Shown: positions 1 to 9,203 of the stretch, in pieces | Position numbering within the stretch: the first letter of the stretch is position 1 | How the letters are laid out: each line of letters begins with the position of its first letter | Assembly (NCBI RefSeq): GCF_002095535.1 | Contig: NZ_MLJI01000001.1 | Span: 1,415,832 to 1,479,831 of the forward strand | Direction: 5' to 3' | Length of the DNA stretch: 64,000 bases | Origin: Pantoea cypripedii | Lineage (GTDB): Bacteria > Pseudomonadota > Gammaproteobacteria > Enterobacterales > Enterobacteriaceae | Program-made: the position numbers and the translations under genes | Notes under the pieces: generated by a model | The model's database searches: none | Told to the model about the DNA's origin: nothing | What the model saw: the letters and a program-made list of their open reading frames with translations, nothing else

Positions 1-155
1 GCCGAACCCCATAGCAGAAACATGCAATACTTATCGCTAAAAGGCGTTTTTTACGCTGGGATCTGGTGCAGGTGAAGCGGGGCGGCTATTCTTGCGGGGC
101 TGCCAGAGACGTGCAACCTCAGCAGAGGCATAGGTTTTTACTATTAAACACCCGC

Positions 156-169
156 TGAATATTGATTCA
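156..169. promoter_or_regulatory. ARG box (ArgR operator) upstream of potF
   Basis: The 14-bp element TGAATATTGATTCA has both perfect arms of the ArgR consensus (TGAAT, four mostly A/T bases, ATTCA). It lies 87 bp before the potF start and overlaps a possible -35 hexamer TTGATT at 162-167. The 18-bp frames 3 bp to either side match poorly, so this is one strong half-operator rather than a clear pair. Binding is inferred. Confidence 0.6.
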
Positions 170-256
170 TTGTGTGTCTGTGTATTAACAGAAAACACAA
201 CGACCGGATCGCGTGTATGCAGCGTTGTGATGACCCGCTCAGGAGGAAGGAAAATA

Positions 257-1366
257 ATGTTCAACCAACGTCAAAAATGGTTGTCAGGTGTGGTTGCTGG
301 TGTGCTGATGACAGCTTCAGCTGGTACGCTGGCCGCAGATAAAACGCTGCACGTTTATAACTGGTCTGATTATATCTCGGCGGATACGGTCCCGAATTTC
401 GAGAAAGAGACGGGGATTAAAGTCGTTTACGACGTGTTTGATTCCAACGAAGTGCTGGAAGGCAAACTGATGGCAGGCAGCACCGGTTATGACGTGGTGG
501 TGCCATCTTCCAGCTTCCTCGCGCGTCAGCTGCAATCCGGCGTGTTCCAGGAACTGGATAAGAGCAAGCTGCCGAACTACAAAAACCTCGATCCGGCGCT
601 GATGGCCAAAGTGGCACAGCACGATCCAGGCAACAAGTTCGCTATCCCTTACCTGTGGGGTACCACCGGCATCGGCTATAACGTCGATAAAGTGAAAGCG
701 ATCCTCGGCAAAGATGCGCCAGTGGATAGCTGGGATCTGGTGCTGAAGCCAGAAAACCTGGAAAAACTGAAAAGCTGTGGTGTTTCCTTCCTCGATGCGC
801 CGGAAGAGATTTTTGCCACCGTGCTGAACTATCTCGGCAAAGATCCGAACAGCTCTGATCCGAAAGATTATTCCGGCGCTGCTACCGATCTGCTGCTGAA
901 ACTGCGTCCGAGCATTCGCTATTTCCACTCTTCGCAGTACATCAATGACCTCGCTAACGGCAACATCTGTGTGGCGATCGGCTGGTCTGGTGACATCCTG
1001 CAAGCGAAAGATCGTGCGGCACAGGCGAAAAACGGTGTGAACCTGGCGTACAGCGTACCGAAGCAGGGCGCTCTGGCGTTCTTCGACATGATGGCGATTC
1101 CGAAAGATGCGAAAAATCTCGACGAAGCCTATCAGTGGCTGAACTACATCATGGATCCGAAAGTGATCGCCGACATCTCTAACAAGATGAACTATGCCAA
1201 CGGCAACAAGGCGTCACTGCCGCTGATCAATGCGGATGTACGTAACAACCCAGGCATCTTCCCGCCTGCGGAGATTATGTCCAAGCTGTTTGTGCTGAAA
1301 GTCCAGGATCCGAAGCTGGATCGTGTGCGCACCCGTGCGTGGACTAAAGTTAAAAGTGGTAAGTAA
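257..1366 (+). CDS. potF: PotF, periplasmic putrescine-binding protein
   Basis: This is the solute-binding subunit of the PotFGHI putrescine ABC importer and captures putrescine in the periplasm. The 369-residue product (E. coli 370) opens with a Sec signal peptide, residues 1-26, ending in AGTLA before [10 protein letters not shown]. Ligand-pocket motifs NWSDY (35-39) and GWSGD (242-246) are intact. The ATG at 257 follows a strong AGGAGGAAGG at 241-250; a longer reading frame from 170 has no such site and would put 29 residues before the signal peptide. First gene of potFGHI. An ARG box sits upstream. A stem-loop follows the stop, which should favour more PotF than the transport subunits. 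Confidence 0.97.
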   Translation: MFNQRQKWLSGVVAGVLMTASAGTLAADKTLHVYNWSDYISADTVPNFEKETGIKVVYDVFDSNEVLEGKLMAGSTGYDVVVPSSSFLARQLQSGVFQELDKSKLPNYKNLDPALMAKVAQHDPGNKFAIPYLWGTTGIGYNVDKVKAILGKDAPVDSWDLVLKPENLEKLKSCGVSFLDAPEEIFATVLNYLGKDPNSSDPKDYSGAATDLLLKLRPSIRYFHSSQYINDLANGNICVAIGWSGDILQAKDRAAQAKNGVNLAYSVPKQGALAFFDMMAIPKDAKNLDEAYQWLNYIMDPKVIADISNKMNYANGNKASLPLINADVRNNPGIFPPAEIMSKLFVLKVQDPKLDRVRTRAWTKVKSGK

Positions 1367-1399
1367 TTCGTTCTGAACGGATTCACTTGTATTAGGACG

Positions 1400-1435
1400 A
1401 CAACAGAGGCGCGGTGATGGCCTCTGTTGTGCCAT
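1400..1435 (+). terminator. Intra-operon stem-loop between potF and potG
   Basis: An 11-bp perfect stem (1400-1410 with 1420-1430) and a 9-nt loop are followed by GCCATTTTT. It lies 34 bp after the potF stop and 50 bp before potG. It looks like a leaky terminator or 3'-end stabiliser that lets the binding protein be made in excess, as is common in ABC importer operons. The role is inferred. Confidence 0.6.
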
Positions 1436-1480
1436 TTTTAGCGGCTGAAGTTAAGGCCGTTAAGCGTTGGAGATATGTTA

Positions 1481-2614
1481 GTGAGCGACGCGATTCCCCG
1501 CCCCCAAAATAAAAATGCAAAGGCGTTAACGCCATTGCTGGAAATCCGCAATCTGACCAAGTCCTTTGACGGCCAGCACGCCGTGGATGATGTCAGTCTG
1601 ACCATTTACAAAGGTGAGATTTTTGCTCTGCTGGGCCCTTCGGGCTGCGGCAAATCGACCCTGCTGCGTATGCTGGCGGGCTTCGAGGTGCCGAGTAGCG
1701 GTCAAATTGTGCTGGATGGGCAGGATCTCTCCCATGTGCCGCCGTATCAGCGGCCCATCAATATGATGTTCCAGTCTTATGCTCTGTTCCCGCACATGAC
1801 GGTGGAGCAGAACATCGCGTTTGGCCTGAAGCAGGACAAACTGCCAAAAGACGAAATCACCAGCCGCGTGGCGGAAATGCTGGCGCTGGTGCATATGCAG
1901 GAATTTGCCAAACGTAAGCCGCATCAGCTTTCTGGCGGACAGCGTCAGCGTGTGGCGCTGGCACGTAGCCTGGCAAAACGTCCGAAGCTGCTGCTGCTGG
2001 ATGAACCCATGGGTGCGCTGGATAAAAAGCTGCGCGACCGTATGCAACTGGAAGTGGTGGATATCCTCGAACGCGTCGGTGTGACCTGCGTGATGGTGAC
2101 CCACGACCAGGAAGAAGCGATGACCATGGCGGGCCGTATCGCGATTATGAATCGCGGAAAATTCGCGCAGATTGGCGAGCCGGAGGAGATCTACGAGCAT
2201 CCGACCAACCGCTTCAGCGCGGAGTTTATCGGCTCGGTGAACGTGTTTGAGGGACTGCTGCGTGAGCGGCGTGAAGACGGCCTGGTGCTGGATAGCCCTG
2301 GCCTGGTCCATCCGCTGAAAGTGCAGACCGACGTTTCTATTGTTGATAACGTGCCGGTCCATGTCGCGCTGCGTCCGGAAAAAGTGATGCTGTGTGAAGA
2401 CGTGCCTGCCGACGGCTGCAACTTTGCCGTGGGCGAAGTGGTGCATATCGCGTATCTCGGTGATTTGTCGATTTACCACGTCCGTCTGAAGAGTGGCCAG
2501 ATGATCAGTGCGCAGTTGCAAAACGCCCATCGCTACCGCAAAGGCGCGCCAACCTGGGGCGACGAAGTGCGTTTGTGCTGGGATGCTGACAGCTGTGTGG
2601 TTCTGACGGTTTAA
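1481..2614 (+). CDS. potG: PotG, putrescine ABC transporter ATPase
   Basis: ATP-hydrolysing subunit that powers putrescine import through PotH/PotI at the inner membrane. The protein has Walker A GPSGCGKST, the ABC signature LSGGQRQR, Walker B LLLLDEP followed by a D-loop, and a C-terminal TOBE-type region (about 290-377). I chose the GTG at 1481, which reads MSDAIPRPQ. It stands 8 nt after GGAG (1469-1472), while the ATG at 1475 is only 2 nt from it. The GTG start gives 377 residues, the same as E. coli PotG. Second gene of the operon. Confidence 0.95.
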   Translation: MSDAIPRPQNKNAKALTPLLEIRNLTKSFDGQHAVDDVSLTIYKGEIFALLGPSGCGKSTLLRMLAGFEVPSSGQIVLDGQDLSHVPPYQRPINMMFQSYALFPHMTVEQNIAFGLKQDKLPKDEITSRVAEMLALVHMQEFAKRKPHQLSGGQRQRVALARSLAKRPKLLLLDEPMGALDKKLRDRMQLEVVDILERVGVTCVMVTHDQEEAMTMAGRIAIMNRGKFAQIGEPEEIYEHPTNRFSAEFIGSVNVFEGLLRERREDGLVLDSPGLVHPLKVQTDVSIVDNVPVHVALRPEKVMLCEDVPADGCNFAVGEVVHIAYLGDLSIYHVRLKSGQMISAQLQNAHRYRKGAPTWGDEVRLCWDADSCVVLTV

Positions 2615-2623
2615 GGAGGCGGA

Positions 2624-3586
2624 ATGAGCCAGATTTCTCAACCCGGCACCCCGGAAGCCGAACAGCCGGGCACGCCGCTGCAACGCTGGGCCACGCGCAT
2701 CAAGATGCAGCATGGTCGCAAGCTGGTGATCGCACTGCCTTATGTGTGGCTGGTGCTGTTCTTTTTGCTGCCGTTCCTGATCGTGCTGAAAATCAGTTTT
2801 GCCGATATTGCGCGTGCGATCCCGCCCTACACCGATTTGATCACCTGGGCTGACGATCAGCTCAATCTGGTGCTTAATCTGGGGAACTATCTGCAACTGA
2901 CGGACGATCCGTTGTATGCCGATGCGTATCTGCAATCGCTGAAAGTGGCGGCCATTTCCACCATCATCTGTCTGATGATTGGTTATCCGCTCGCCTGGGC
3001 GGTAGCTCACAGCAAGCCGTCGATGCGTTCCATTCTGCTGCTGCTGGTGATCCTGCCGTCATGGACCTCGTTCCTGGTGCGTGTGTACGCCTGGATGGGG
3101 CTGCTGAACAATAACGGCATCCTCAACCGTTTCCTGATGTGGCTGGGGGTCATCGATCATCCGCTGGTGATCCTCTACACCAACACCGCGGTGTATATCG
3201 GTATCGTTTACTGTTATCTGCCGTTTATGGTGCTGCCCATCTATACCGCACTGACGCGTATTGATTACTCGCTGGTGGAAGCCTCGCTCGACCTCGGCGC
3301 GCGTCCGCTGAAGACCTTCTTCAGCGTCATTGTGCCGCTGACCAAAGGCGGGATTATTGCCGGTTCGATGCTGGTGTTTATCCCGGCAGTAGGGGAGTAC
3401 GTGATCCCGGAACTGCTGGGCGGCCCGGATAGCATCATGATTGGTCGTATCCTGTGGCAGGAATTCTTTAACAACCGCGACTGGCCGGTGGCTTCAGCGC
3501 TGGCGGTGATCATTCTGTTAATCCTGATCCTGCCGATTGTCTGGTTCCACAAACATCAAAACCGTGAGCTGGGAGAGAAGGAATGA
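2624..3586 (+). CDS. potH: PotH, putrescine ABC transporter permease
   Basis: Inner-membrane permease subunit of the putrescine importer. The 320-residue product (E. coli 317) has a soluble N-terminus of about 35 residues, then about six hydrophobic segments. The EAA loop that docks on PotG reads EASLDLGARPLKTFF. The start has a strong AGGAGG 7 nt upstream and lies 9 bp after potG. The last four bases (ATGA) overlap the potI start, so the two permeases are translationally coupled and are likely made in equal amounts. Confidence 0.96.
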   Translation: MSQISQPGTPEAEQPGTPLQRWATRIKMQHGRKLVIALPYVWLVLFFLLPFLIVLKISFADIARAIPPYTDLITWADDQLNLVLNLGNYLQLTDDPLYADAYLQSLKVAAISTIICLMIGYPLAWAVAHSKPSMRSILLLLVILPSWTSFLVRVYAWMGLLNNNGILNRFLMWLGVIDHPLVILYTNTAVYIGIVYCYLPFMVLPIYTALTRIDYSLVEASLDLGARPLKTFFSVIVPLTKGGIIAGSMLVFIPAVGEYVIPELLGGPDSIMIGRILWQEFFNNRDWPVASALAVIILLILILPIVWFHKHQNRELGEKE

Positions 3587-4428
3587 ATCAGTTACCTGCA
3601 ATCCGCTCTCCGTGGCGCACCGCGATCCTGGTGCTGGGTTTTATGTTCCTGTATGCGCCGATGCTGCTGTTGGTGGCCTACTCGTTTAACAGCTCACAAC
3701 TGGTAACGGTATGGGAAGGCTTCTCGTTCCACTGGTATCACGTGTTGTTCCAGGATGACGCGATGATCGATGCGGTGGTACTTAGCCTGACCATCGCGGC
3801 GTTGTCTGCGACCATGGCCGTGGTGCTGGGAACCATTGCGGCGGTGATTATCGTGCGTTTTGGTCGCTTCCGGGGCCATAACGGATTTGCGTTTATGCTC
3901 ACCGCCCCGCTGGTCATGCCCGATGTGATCACCGGTTTGTCGCTGCTGCTGCTGTTTGTCGCGATGGGGAATACCCTCGGCTGGCCGAGCGATCGTGGCA
4001 TGCTGACCATTTGGCTGGCGCATGTGACCTTCTGTACCGCTTATGTGGCGGTGGTGATCAACTCGCGCCTGCGTGAATTGGATCGCTCCATCGAAGAAGC
4101 GGCAATGGACCTCGGAGCAACGCCACTCAAGGTGTTCTTTGTCATCACCGTGCCGATGATCGCACCCGCGATCATTACCGGCTGGCTGCTGGCGTTTACC
4201 CTGTCGCTGGATGACCTGGTGATTGCCAGCTTTGTCACCGGCCCAGGGGCAACGACGCTGCCGATGGCAATTTTTGCCACCGTGCGTCGTGGGGTGAACC
4301 CGGAGATCAACGCCCTGGCGTCGCTGATTTTGTTTGTGGTCGGGCTGGTGGGCTTTATTGCCTGGCGCTTTATGGCACACGAAGAAAAACAACGTTTGCG
4401 TGATATTCAGAAAGCAAGACGTGGCTGA
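3583..4428 (+). CDS. potI: PotI, putrescine ABC transporter permease
   Basis: Second permease subunit, 281 residues as in E. coli, with six predicted membrane segments. Its EAA loop is EEAAMDLGATPLKVFF, pairing with that of PotH to hold the PotG dimer. The start overlaps the potH stop as ATGA and has GAAGGA just upstream. Last gene of potFGHI; a strong hairpin terminator follows within 25 bp. Confidence 0.96.
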   Translation: MNQLPAIRSPWRTAILVLGFMFLYAPMLLLVAYSFNSSQLVTVWEGFSFHWYHVLFQDDAMIDAVVLSLTIAALSATMAVVLGTIAAVIIVRFGRFRGHNGFAFMLTAPLVMPDVITGLSLLLLFVAMGNTLGWPSDRGMLTIWLAHVTFCTAYVAVVINSRLRELDRSIEEAAMDLGATPLKVFFVITVPMIAPAIITGWLLAFTLSLDDLVIASFVTGPGATTLPMAIFATVRRGVNPEINALASLILFVVGLVGFIAWRFMAHEEKQRLRDIQKARRG

Positions 4429-4450
4429 AATCCATAACATTTGCCAATAT

Positions 4451-4480
4451 AAGAAAAGCTGGCGATGCCAGCTTTTCTTT
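4451..4480 (+). terminator. potFGHI terminator
   Basis: A 13-bp perfect stem (4451-4463 with 4467-4479) with a GAT loop has a T-rich 3' arm and an A-rich 5' arm. The ybjO ribosome-binding site GGAG (4482-4485) begins right at its foot, so read-through may be the main source of ybjO mRNA, or ybjO may have a promoter inside potI. Confidence 0.85.
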
Positions 4481-4493
4481 TGGAGTCTGGTCG

Positions 4494-4955
4494 ATGTCGG
4501 AAACCCTGAAGCATGTCCCCGTTTTAACCCCAGCGCCGGTCACGGTGGCGGGGATCGCCATTATCGCCACCCGCTGCATCAGCGTGCTGATGCTCGCCAA
4601 TGAGCTGGGTTATGACGAGCTGGTCAACTTTGTGCACCGCAGTGCCCAGGCCTGGGATTCCACCCTCATCTTCGTCGCCAGCCAGCTGATTTTCTTATTT
4701 GAGCTGCGCTGCGCCTTTACCCTGATGCGTGGCAGTAACCGGGGCCGCTGGGGCTATGTCGCCACCCAGGTTGTGGTGCTGGGCTATATGCTGCTGGCGT
4801 CGATGGGGTGGATATACCCGGAAATCTTCAGCATCCACGGTGAGAGCAACGCCCAGATCATCCACCATACGCTACTCCAGAAGCTGCCGGATGCGATGGT
4901 GCTGTTGCTGTTGTTTGTCCCGGCCAGCAGCCGCGCTTTTTTCCGTCGCCGGTGA
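4494..4955 (+). CDS. ybjO: YbjO, DUF2593 inner-membrane protein
   Basis: Small membrane protein of unknown function, 153 residues (E. coli about 162). Hydrophobic segments lie at about 16-38, 58-78, 86-106 and 130-146, which suggests three or four membrane spans with a basic C-terminus (FFRRR). The start is supported by GGAG 8 nt upstream. The neighbours potI and rlmC are the same as in E. coli. No catalytic motif is visible. Confidence 0.9.
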   Translation: MSETLKHVPVLTPAPVTVAGIAIIATRCISVLMLANELGYDELVNFVHRSAQAWDSTLIFVASQLIFLFELRCAFTLMRGSNRGRWGYVATQVVVLGYMLLASMGWIYPEIFSIHGESNAQIIHHTLLQKLPDAMVLLLLFVPASSRAFFRRR

Positions 4956-5003
4956 TACAATCGGCCCCCGTTTTTTCTCCCGATTCTGAATACAGGCTCC
5001 ACA

Positions 5004-6158
5004 ATGCATTGCGCGCTTTATGATGCCGGTCGCTGCCGTTCCTGCCAGTGGCTGGAAAAACCCTACCCACAACAGCTGAACGAAAAACAATCGCTGCTGG
5101 AACAACTGCTGGCGCAACAGGCGGTGAGCGAGTGGTGTCCGCCGGTGACCTCGCCTGGGCAGGGGTTTCGTAATAAAGCCAAAATGGTAGTTAGTGGCAG
5201 CGTGGAGCGTCCGGTATTGGGCATGCTGTCGCGCGAGGGCGATGCCGTCGATCTCTGCGCCTGCCCGTTATATCCCGCCAGTTTTGCCCCGGTGTTTGCG
5301 CTGCTAAAACCCTTTATCGCGCGGGCGGGTTTAACGCCGTACAACGTGGCGCGCAAGCGTGGAGAACTGAAGTTTCTGCTGCTTACCGAAAGCACCCAGG
5401 GCGGCATGATGCTGCGTTTTGTACTGCGTTCCAGCGCCAAGCTGGCACAGTTGCGTGCGGCGCTGCCGTGGCTGCAACAGCAACTGCCGCAGCTGACGGT
5501 GATTTCTGCCAATATCCAGCCGGTACATATGGCGATTCTGGAAGGCGACGAGGAAATTGCGCTGACGCCCGACCAGGCATTAGCGGAAAGCTTCAACAAC
5601 GTGCCGTTGTATATCCGTCCGCAAAGTTTCTTCCAGACTAACCCCCAGGTGGCCGCCGCGCTGTACGCCACGGCGCGTGACTGGGTGGCGCAGCTGGATG
5701 TGCACAGCATGTGGGATCTGTTTTGTGGTGTCGGCGGGTTTGGTCTGCACTGCGCCACCCCGGAGATGCAGCTCACCGGCATTGAAATCAGCGCCGAAGC
5801 CATTGCTTGTGCGCGTCAGTCGGCACAGCAGCTGGGGTTGGATAAGGTCAGTTTTGCTGCGCTGGATTCCACGCAGTTTGCCACGGGGCGCGATCAGGTG
5901 CCGCAACTGGTGCTGGTGAATCCGCCACGTCGCGGGATTGGTGCGGAGTTATGTGATTATCTGAGCCAGATGGCACCGGATTACATCCTCTACTCCAGCT
6001 GCAATCCGCAGAGTATGGCGCAGGATATTGCGCGTCTCAGCGATTATGATGTCAGCCGGGTGCAGCTGTTCGATATGTTCCCGCATACCGCCCATTTTGA
6101 AGTGCTGACGCTACTGACCAAACGCGGCCAGGGTGGGGCGACGCAGCGTTCATCCTGA
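5004..6158 (+). CDS. rlmC: RlmC, 23S rRNA (uracil-747-C5)-methyltransferase
   Basis: Methylates U747 of 23S rRNA with S-adenosylmethionine (RumB/TrmA family). The 384-residue product has the N-terminal [4Fe-4S] cysteines (C3, C11, C14 and the cysteine of CACPLYP near 86-90). It also has the SAM-binding motif [14 protein letters not shown], the NPPRRG motif and the catalytic cysteine in YSSCNPQSM. It is about nine residues longer than E. coli RlmC at the C-terminus ([10 protein letters not shown]). It converges on artJ with 52 bp between the stops and no clear terminator of its own. Confidence 0.96.
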   Translation: MHCALYDAGRCRSCQWLEKPYPQQLNEKQSLLEQLLAQQAVSEWCPPVTSPGQGFRNKAKMVVSGSVERPVLGMLSREGDAVDLCACPLYPASFAPVFALLKPFIARAGLTPYNVARKRGELKFLLLTESTQGGMMLRFVLRSSAKLAQLRAALPWLQQQLPQLTVISANIQPVHMAILEGDEEIALTPDQALAESFNNVPLYIRPQSFFQTNPQVAAALYATARDWVAQLDVHSMWDLFCGVGGFGLHCATPEMQLTGIEISAEAIACARQSAQQLGLDKVSFAALDSTQFATGRDQVPQLVLVNPPRRGIGAELCDYLSQMAPDYILYSSCNPQSMAQDIARLSDYDVSRVQLFDMFPHTAHFEVLTLLTKRGQGGATQRSS

Positions 6159-6210
6159 ACTGAGGACTGTGCAGAACCTGTCAGGCTTCGCACTGCGCCG
6201 ACCCATTATT

Positions 6211-6942
6211 TTATTCCGGGAACCACTTCTGATTGATTTGCTGGTACGTGCCATTGGCTTTGATCGCCACCAGCGCGCTGTTCAGCTGATCGCGTAATTC
6301 GGTGTTGCCTTTACGTACCGCAATCCCCAGCCCGGTGCCGAAATAGCGGGCATCGGTGACATGTGCGCCGACCGGTGCCAGATCGGCATTGGTCTTCAGC
6401 CATTGGTTCACCACGGCGGTATCACCAAACACACCATCCAGGCGACCGTTTTTCAGATCGAGAATCGCGTTCTGGTAGCTGTCATAGGCCACCGCGACCA
6501 CTTCTGGATGCTGCTCCAGCAAGTATTTCTGGTGCGTCGTGCCGTTTTCCATGCCAATGCGCTTGCCTTTCAGCTGGGCAAAATCACTGAACTGGCCTTT
6601 GCGGGCGATCACCACCGCCGAGTTGGCGTAATAAGCCTGGGTGAAATCCACCTGCTTGCTGCGATCATCGGTGATATCCATACCCGAGATGATGGCGTCA
6701 TAGCGGCGGAATTTCAGCGACGGGATCAGGCTGTCAAAAGCGTTGTTGGTGAAGGTACATTCGGCTTTCAGCTGCTGGCATAACGCTTTCGCCAGGTCGA
6801 TATCAAAACCGACGATTTGATTTTCACGATCCAGAGATTCAAACGGAGGGTAAGTCGCAGAGGAAGCGAAGCGGATTTTTTCCGCTGCCGAGGCATTCAT
6901 TGCCAGAGTTGCCAGCGCCGCAGCAACGATCCATTTTTTCAT
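6211..6942 (-). CDS. artJ: ArtJ, periplasmic L-arginine-binding protein
   Basis: High-affinity arginine receptor that works with the ArtP/Q/M transporter. The 243 residues (same as E. coli) include a signal peptide, MKKWIVAAALATLAMNASA, and a type 3 solute-binding fold with GFDIDLAKALC, SLIPSLKFRRYDA and GTGLGIAVR. I used the internal ATG at 6942, which has CAGGAG 8-9 nt upstream and begins the signal peptide directly; the upstream ATG would add MIYRSLK. It is a separate transcription unit from artPIQM, with a terminator and two ARG boxes between them, so arginine likely represses it strongly. Confidence 0.96.
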   Translation of the reverse strand: MKKWIVAAALATLAMNASAAEKIRFASSATYPPFESLDRENQIVGFDIDLAKALCQQLKAECTFTNNAFDSLIPSLKFRRYDAIISGMDITDDRSKQVDFTQAYYANSAVVIARKGQFSDFAQLKGKRIGMENGTTHQKYLLEQHPEVVAVAYDSYQNAILDLKNGRLDGVFGDTAVVNQWLKTNADLAPVGAHVTDARYFGTGLGIAVRKGNTELRDQLNSALVAIKANGTYQQINQKWFPE

Positions 6943-7004
6943 TTTGAGGCTCCTGTAAATCACTCACGCTCTCAAGAGCGAACGCGTGACAAGATGCCAT
7001 TGAA

Positions 7005-7039
7005 TGAATCTTTATGCAACATTATTGGATAAATAATTA
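7005..7039 (-). promoter_or_regulatory. Tandem ARG boxes (ArgR operator) of artJ
   Basis: On the plus strand the first box is TGAATCTTTATGCA (7005-7018); on the minus strand it reads TGCATAAAGATTCA. The second is TGGATAAATAATTA (7026-7039). The box starts are exactly 21 bp apart, the usual 18-bp box plus 3-bp spacing of ArgR operators. They lie 63-97 bp upstream of the artJ start, where the promoter should be. Confidence 0.7.
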
Positions 7040-7061
7040 AAAAAGGCGGGATAACCCGCCT
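7031..7061 (-). terminator. artPIQM terminator
   Basis: A 7-bp GC stem (7055-7061 with 7044-7050, loop 4 nt) lies just past the artM stop and is followed on the minus strand by TTTTTTAATT. Its T tract runs into the second artJ ARG box. Confidence 0.85.
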
Positions 7062-7066
7062 GGATA

Positions 7067-7735
7067 TTAATTTCTGCGTTCAAATGCCAGCGCGCGACGT
7101 TCAATCAGACGCATCATCAGCGTCAGCAGGCCGTTGACGCACAGGTAAACCAGCCCGGCGGCGGCAAACACCGTGACATCATAAGTGCGGCCATACAGCA
7201 GCTGACCGTGGCCCATCACTTCCATCAGGGTGATGGTGTAGGCCAGCGAGGTGCTTTTGAACACCAGCACCACCTCATTGGAGTACGAGGACAGCGCGCG
7301 TTTAAATGCATAAGGCAGCAGAATGCGCAGCGTATCTTTGCGATTCATCCCCAGCGCCGCGCAGGACTGCCACTGGCCGGAGGGAATGGCACGCACCGCG
7401 CCATAGAACAGCTGGGTGGTATACGCCGCGCTGTTGAGCGACAGGGCCAGCATGGCGCACAGCCAGGGCTGGGACAGCAGATGCCATAACCACGGCACAT
7501 GCTGGATGCTGGGAAACTGCCCCGGTCCGTAGTAGATCAGGAAGATCTGCACCAGCAGCGGCGTACCGGTAAATATCGTGATGTACACTTTCACGATGGT
7601 ATTCAGCACCGGGACTTTCAGCGCCAGCACCACGGTGAACAGCAGCGACAGCATCAGCGCGGCAATCAGCGAGGCGATGGTGAGCGTCAGGCTGGTGTGC
7701 AGCCCTTTCAGCAGCTCAGGTAAATATTGCAGCAT
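7067..7735 (-). CDS. artM: ArtM, arginine ABC transporter permease
   Basis: One of the two inner-membrane permeases of the arginine importer; 222 residues, as in E. coli. It has about five membrane segments and the HisM/HisQ-type EAA region around SCAALGMNRKDTLRILLPYAF. The ATG at 7735 (MLQYLPELLKGLHTSL) is used because it lies 1 nt after the artQ stop (TGATATG) and matches the family start; an upstream ATG inside artQ would add 13 residues. Coupled translation with ArtQ fits their heterodimer. Confidence 0.95.
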   Translation of the reverse strand: MLQYLPELLKGLHTSLTLTIASLIAALMLSLLFTVVLALKVPVLNTIVKVYITIFTGTPLLVQIFLIYYGPGQFPSIQHVPWLWHLLSQPWLCAMLALSLNSAAYTTQLFYGAVRAIPSGQWQSCAALGMNRKDTLRILLPYAFKRALSSYSNEVVLVFKSTSLAYTITLMEVMGHGQLLYGRTYDVTVFAAAGLVYLCVNGLLTLMMRLIERRALAFERRN

Positions 7736-7736
7736 A

Positions 7737-8450
7737 TCAGGCCCCCCGCTCGAAACGCGTGGTGCGCAATTCAATACGGCGCAATACCGCCTGACTGAAC
7801 AGCGTAATAATCAGATAGATAGCGGCGGCCGCCAGATACCAGGTAAAGGGTTCCTGGGTGCGTGTCGCGATACTTTTGGTTTGCAGCATCAGATCGTTAA
7901 CGCTAATCAGCGATACCAGCGCGGTATCTTTCAACAGCACCAGCCACTGATTACCGAGACCCGGCAAGGCGTGACGCCACATTTGCGGCATGATCAGACG
8001 GAAGAAAATCGCCGACTTTTTCATCCCCAGCGCCTGGCCGGATTCCCACTGTCCAACGGGCACCGCTTTCAGCGCGCCGCGCAGGGTTTGTGATGCATAA
8101 GCGGAGTAGAGCATCGCCAGCGCAATCACCCCACACAGGAATGGGCTGACATCGAAATTCTCAATCTGCACCTGTACCGGAATGCTGAACAGCCCGAGGT
8201 TGATATGGAAGCCATCCGACAGCGTCAGCAACAGTTGCGATGCGCCAAAATAGATAAACAGCACCACGAGGATTTCCGGCAGGCCACGGATCAGCGTGAC
8301 CAGCGCGGTGCCGACCCAGGCGAGCGGTTGCCAGCGCACCGATTCCCAGCCAGCAAAAATCATCGCCAGCGCAAGGCCGGCGATCAGTGCACAAACGGCA
8401 AGGCCGACGGTCATACCGGCGGCGCTTGCGAGTGGAATTATTTCATTCAT
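7737..8450 (-). CDS. artQ: ArtQ, arginine ABC transporter permease
   Basis: Permease partner of ArtM; 237 residues (E. coli 238). N-terminal [19 protein letters not shown] begins the first membrane segment. The EAA motif is in [19 protein letters not shown]. It lies 6 bp downstream of artI and 1 nt upstream of artM in the artP-artI-artQ-artM operon. Confidence 0.96.
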   Translation of the reverse strand: MNEIIPLASAAGMTVGLAVCALIAGLALAMIFAGWESVRWQPLAWVGTALVTLIRGLPEILVVLFIYFGASQLLLTLSDGFHINLGLFSIPVQVQIENFDVSPFLCGVIALAMLYSAYASQTLRGALKAVPVGQWESGQALGMKKSAIFFRLIMPQMWRHALPGLGNQWLVLLKDTALVSLISVNDLMLQTKSIATRTQEPFTWYLAAAAIYLIITLFSQAVLRRIELRTTRFERGA

Positions 8451-8456
8451 CAGGAA

Positions 8457-9188
8457 TTACTGCTGAAACCATTTGTTGTAGATGGTTTTGTAGGTGCCGT
8501 CGGCTTTGACTTTATCCAGCGCAGTGTTGAATTTTTCCTGCAGCTCAGTGTTGCCCATGCGCACCGCAATACCCAGACCGGTGCCGAAGTAGGCTTTGTC
8601 GGTCACTTTATCACCCAGCGCGGCCAGGTTCGGGTTCTGCTTCAGCCATTCGTTCACCACGGCGGTATCACCAAACACCGCATCGATACGGCCATTTTTC
8701 AGGTCGAGGATGGCGTTTTGATAGCTGTCGTACGGCACCACGGTGATGTCGGTGTGTTTGTCAGACAGGTATTTCTGATGAGTCGTACCGTTCTGTACGC
8801 CAACACGTTTGCCTTTCAGCGCTGCCACATCCGCCAGTTTGCCTTTCTGCGCGATGAAGATCGCGGAGTTGTCGTAGTAAGGCTTGGTGAACAGGACCTG
8901 TTTTTCACGCTCCGGCGTGATGTCCATACCGGCCATCACCGCATCAAAACGACGGAATTTCAGGCTTGGGATCAGGCTGTCAAAGGCCTGATTGGTGAAG
9001 GTACAGGTTGCATCAATCTCTTTACACAGCGCATTCGCCAGGTCGACATCGAAGCCCTGAATTTTGTTGTCCGAATCGACAAACTCAAACGGCGGGTAAG
9101 AAGCCTCAGTAGCAAAACGCAGGGTCTGCGCAGCGGAAGCGCTCAGGCTTAAACCGGCAAGCAGTGCAGCAAGTACGACTTTTTTCAT
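8457..9188 (-). CDS. artI: ArtI, periplasmic amino-acid-binding protein
   Basis: Solute-binding protein of the art system, paralogous to ArtJ and in the operon with the transporter. The 243 residues start with signal peptide MKKVVLAALLAGLSLSASA. Family motifs are FATEASYPPFEF, GFDVDLANALC and GMDITPEREKQVLF. The ATG at 9188 has AGGA about 9 nt upstream; an ATG three codons earlier abuts that AGG and so cannot use it. E. coli ArtI has a less certain ligand than ArtJ, so substrate specificity here is inferred only as a basic amino acid. Confidence 0.95.
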   Translation of the reverse strand: MKKVVLAALLAGLSLSASAAQTLRFATEASYPPFEFVDSDNKIQGFDVDLANALCKEIDATCTFTNQAFDSLIPSLKFRRFDAVMAGMDITPEREKQVLFTKPYYDNSAIFIAQKGKLADVAALKGKRVGVQNGTTHQKYLSDKHTDITVVPYDSYQNAILDLKNGRIDAVFGDTAVVNEWLKQNPNLAALGDKVTDKAYFGTGLGIAVRMGNTELQEKFNTALDKVKADGTYKTIYNKWFQQ

Positions 9189-9203
9189 TAGAGACATCCT
9201 GAC

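Noticed and set aside
60..100. Sigma-54 (NtrC-type) promoter for potF
   Set aside because: The closest GG-N10-GC match (65-78) keeps few of the other consensus bases, so it is not better than chance.
1526..3010. Long open frame on the minus strand (494 codons) opposite potG and potH
   Set aside because: It is antisense to two conserved genes, is rich in His, Gln and Arg as mirror frames are, and has no ribosome-binding site.
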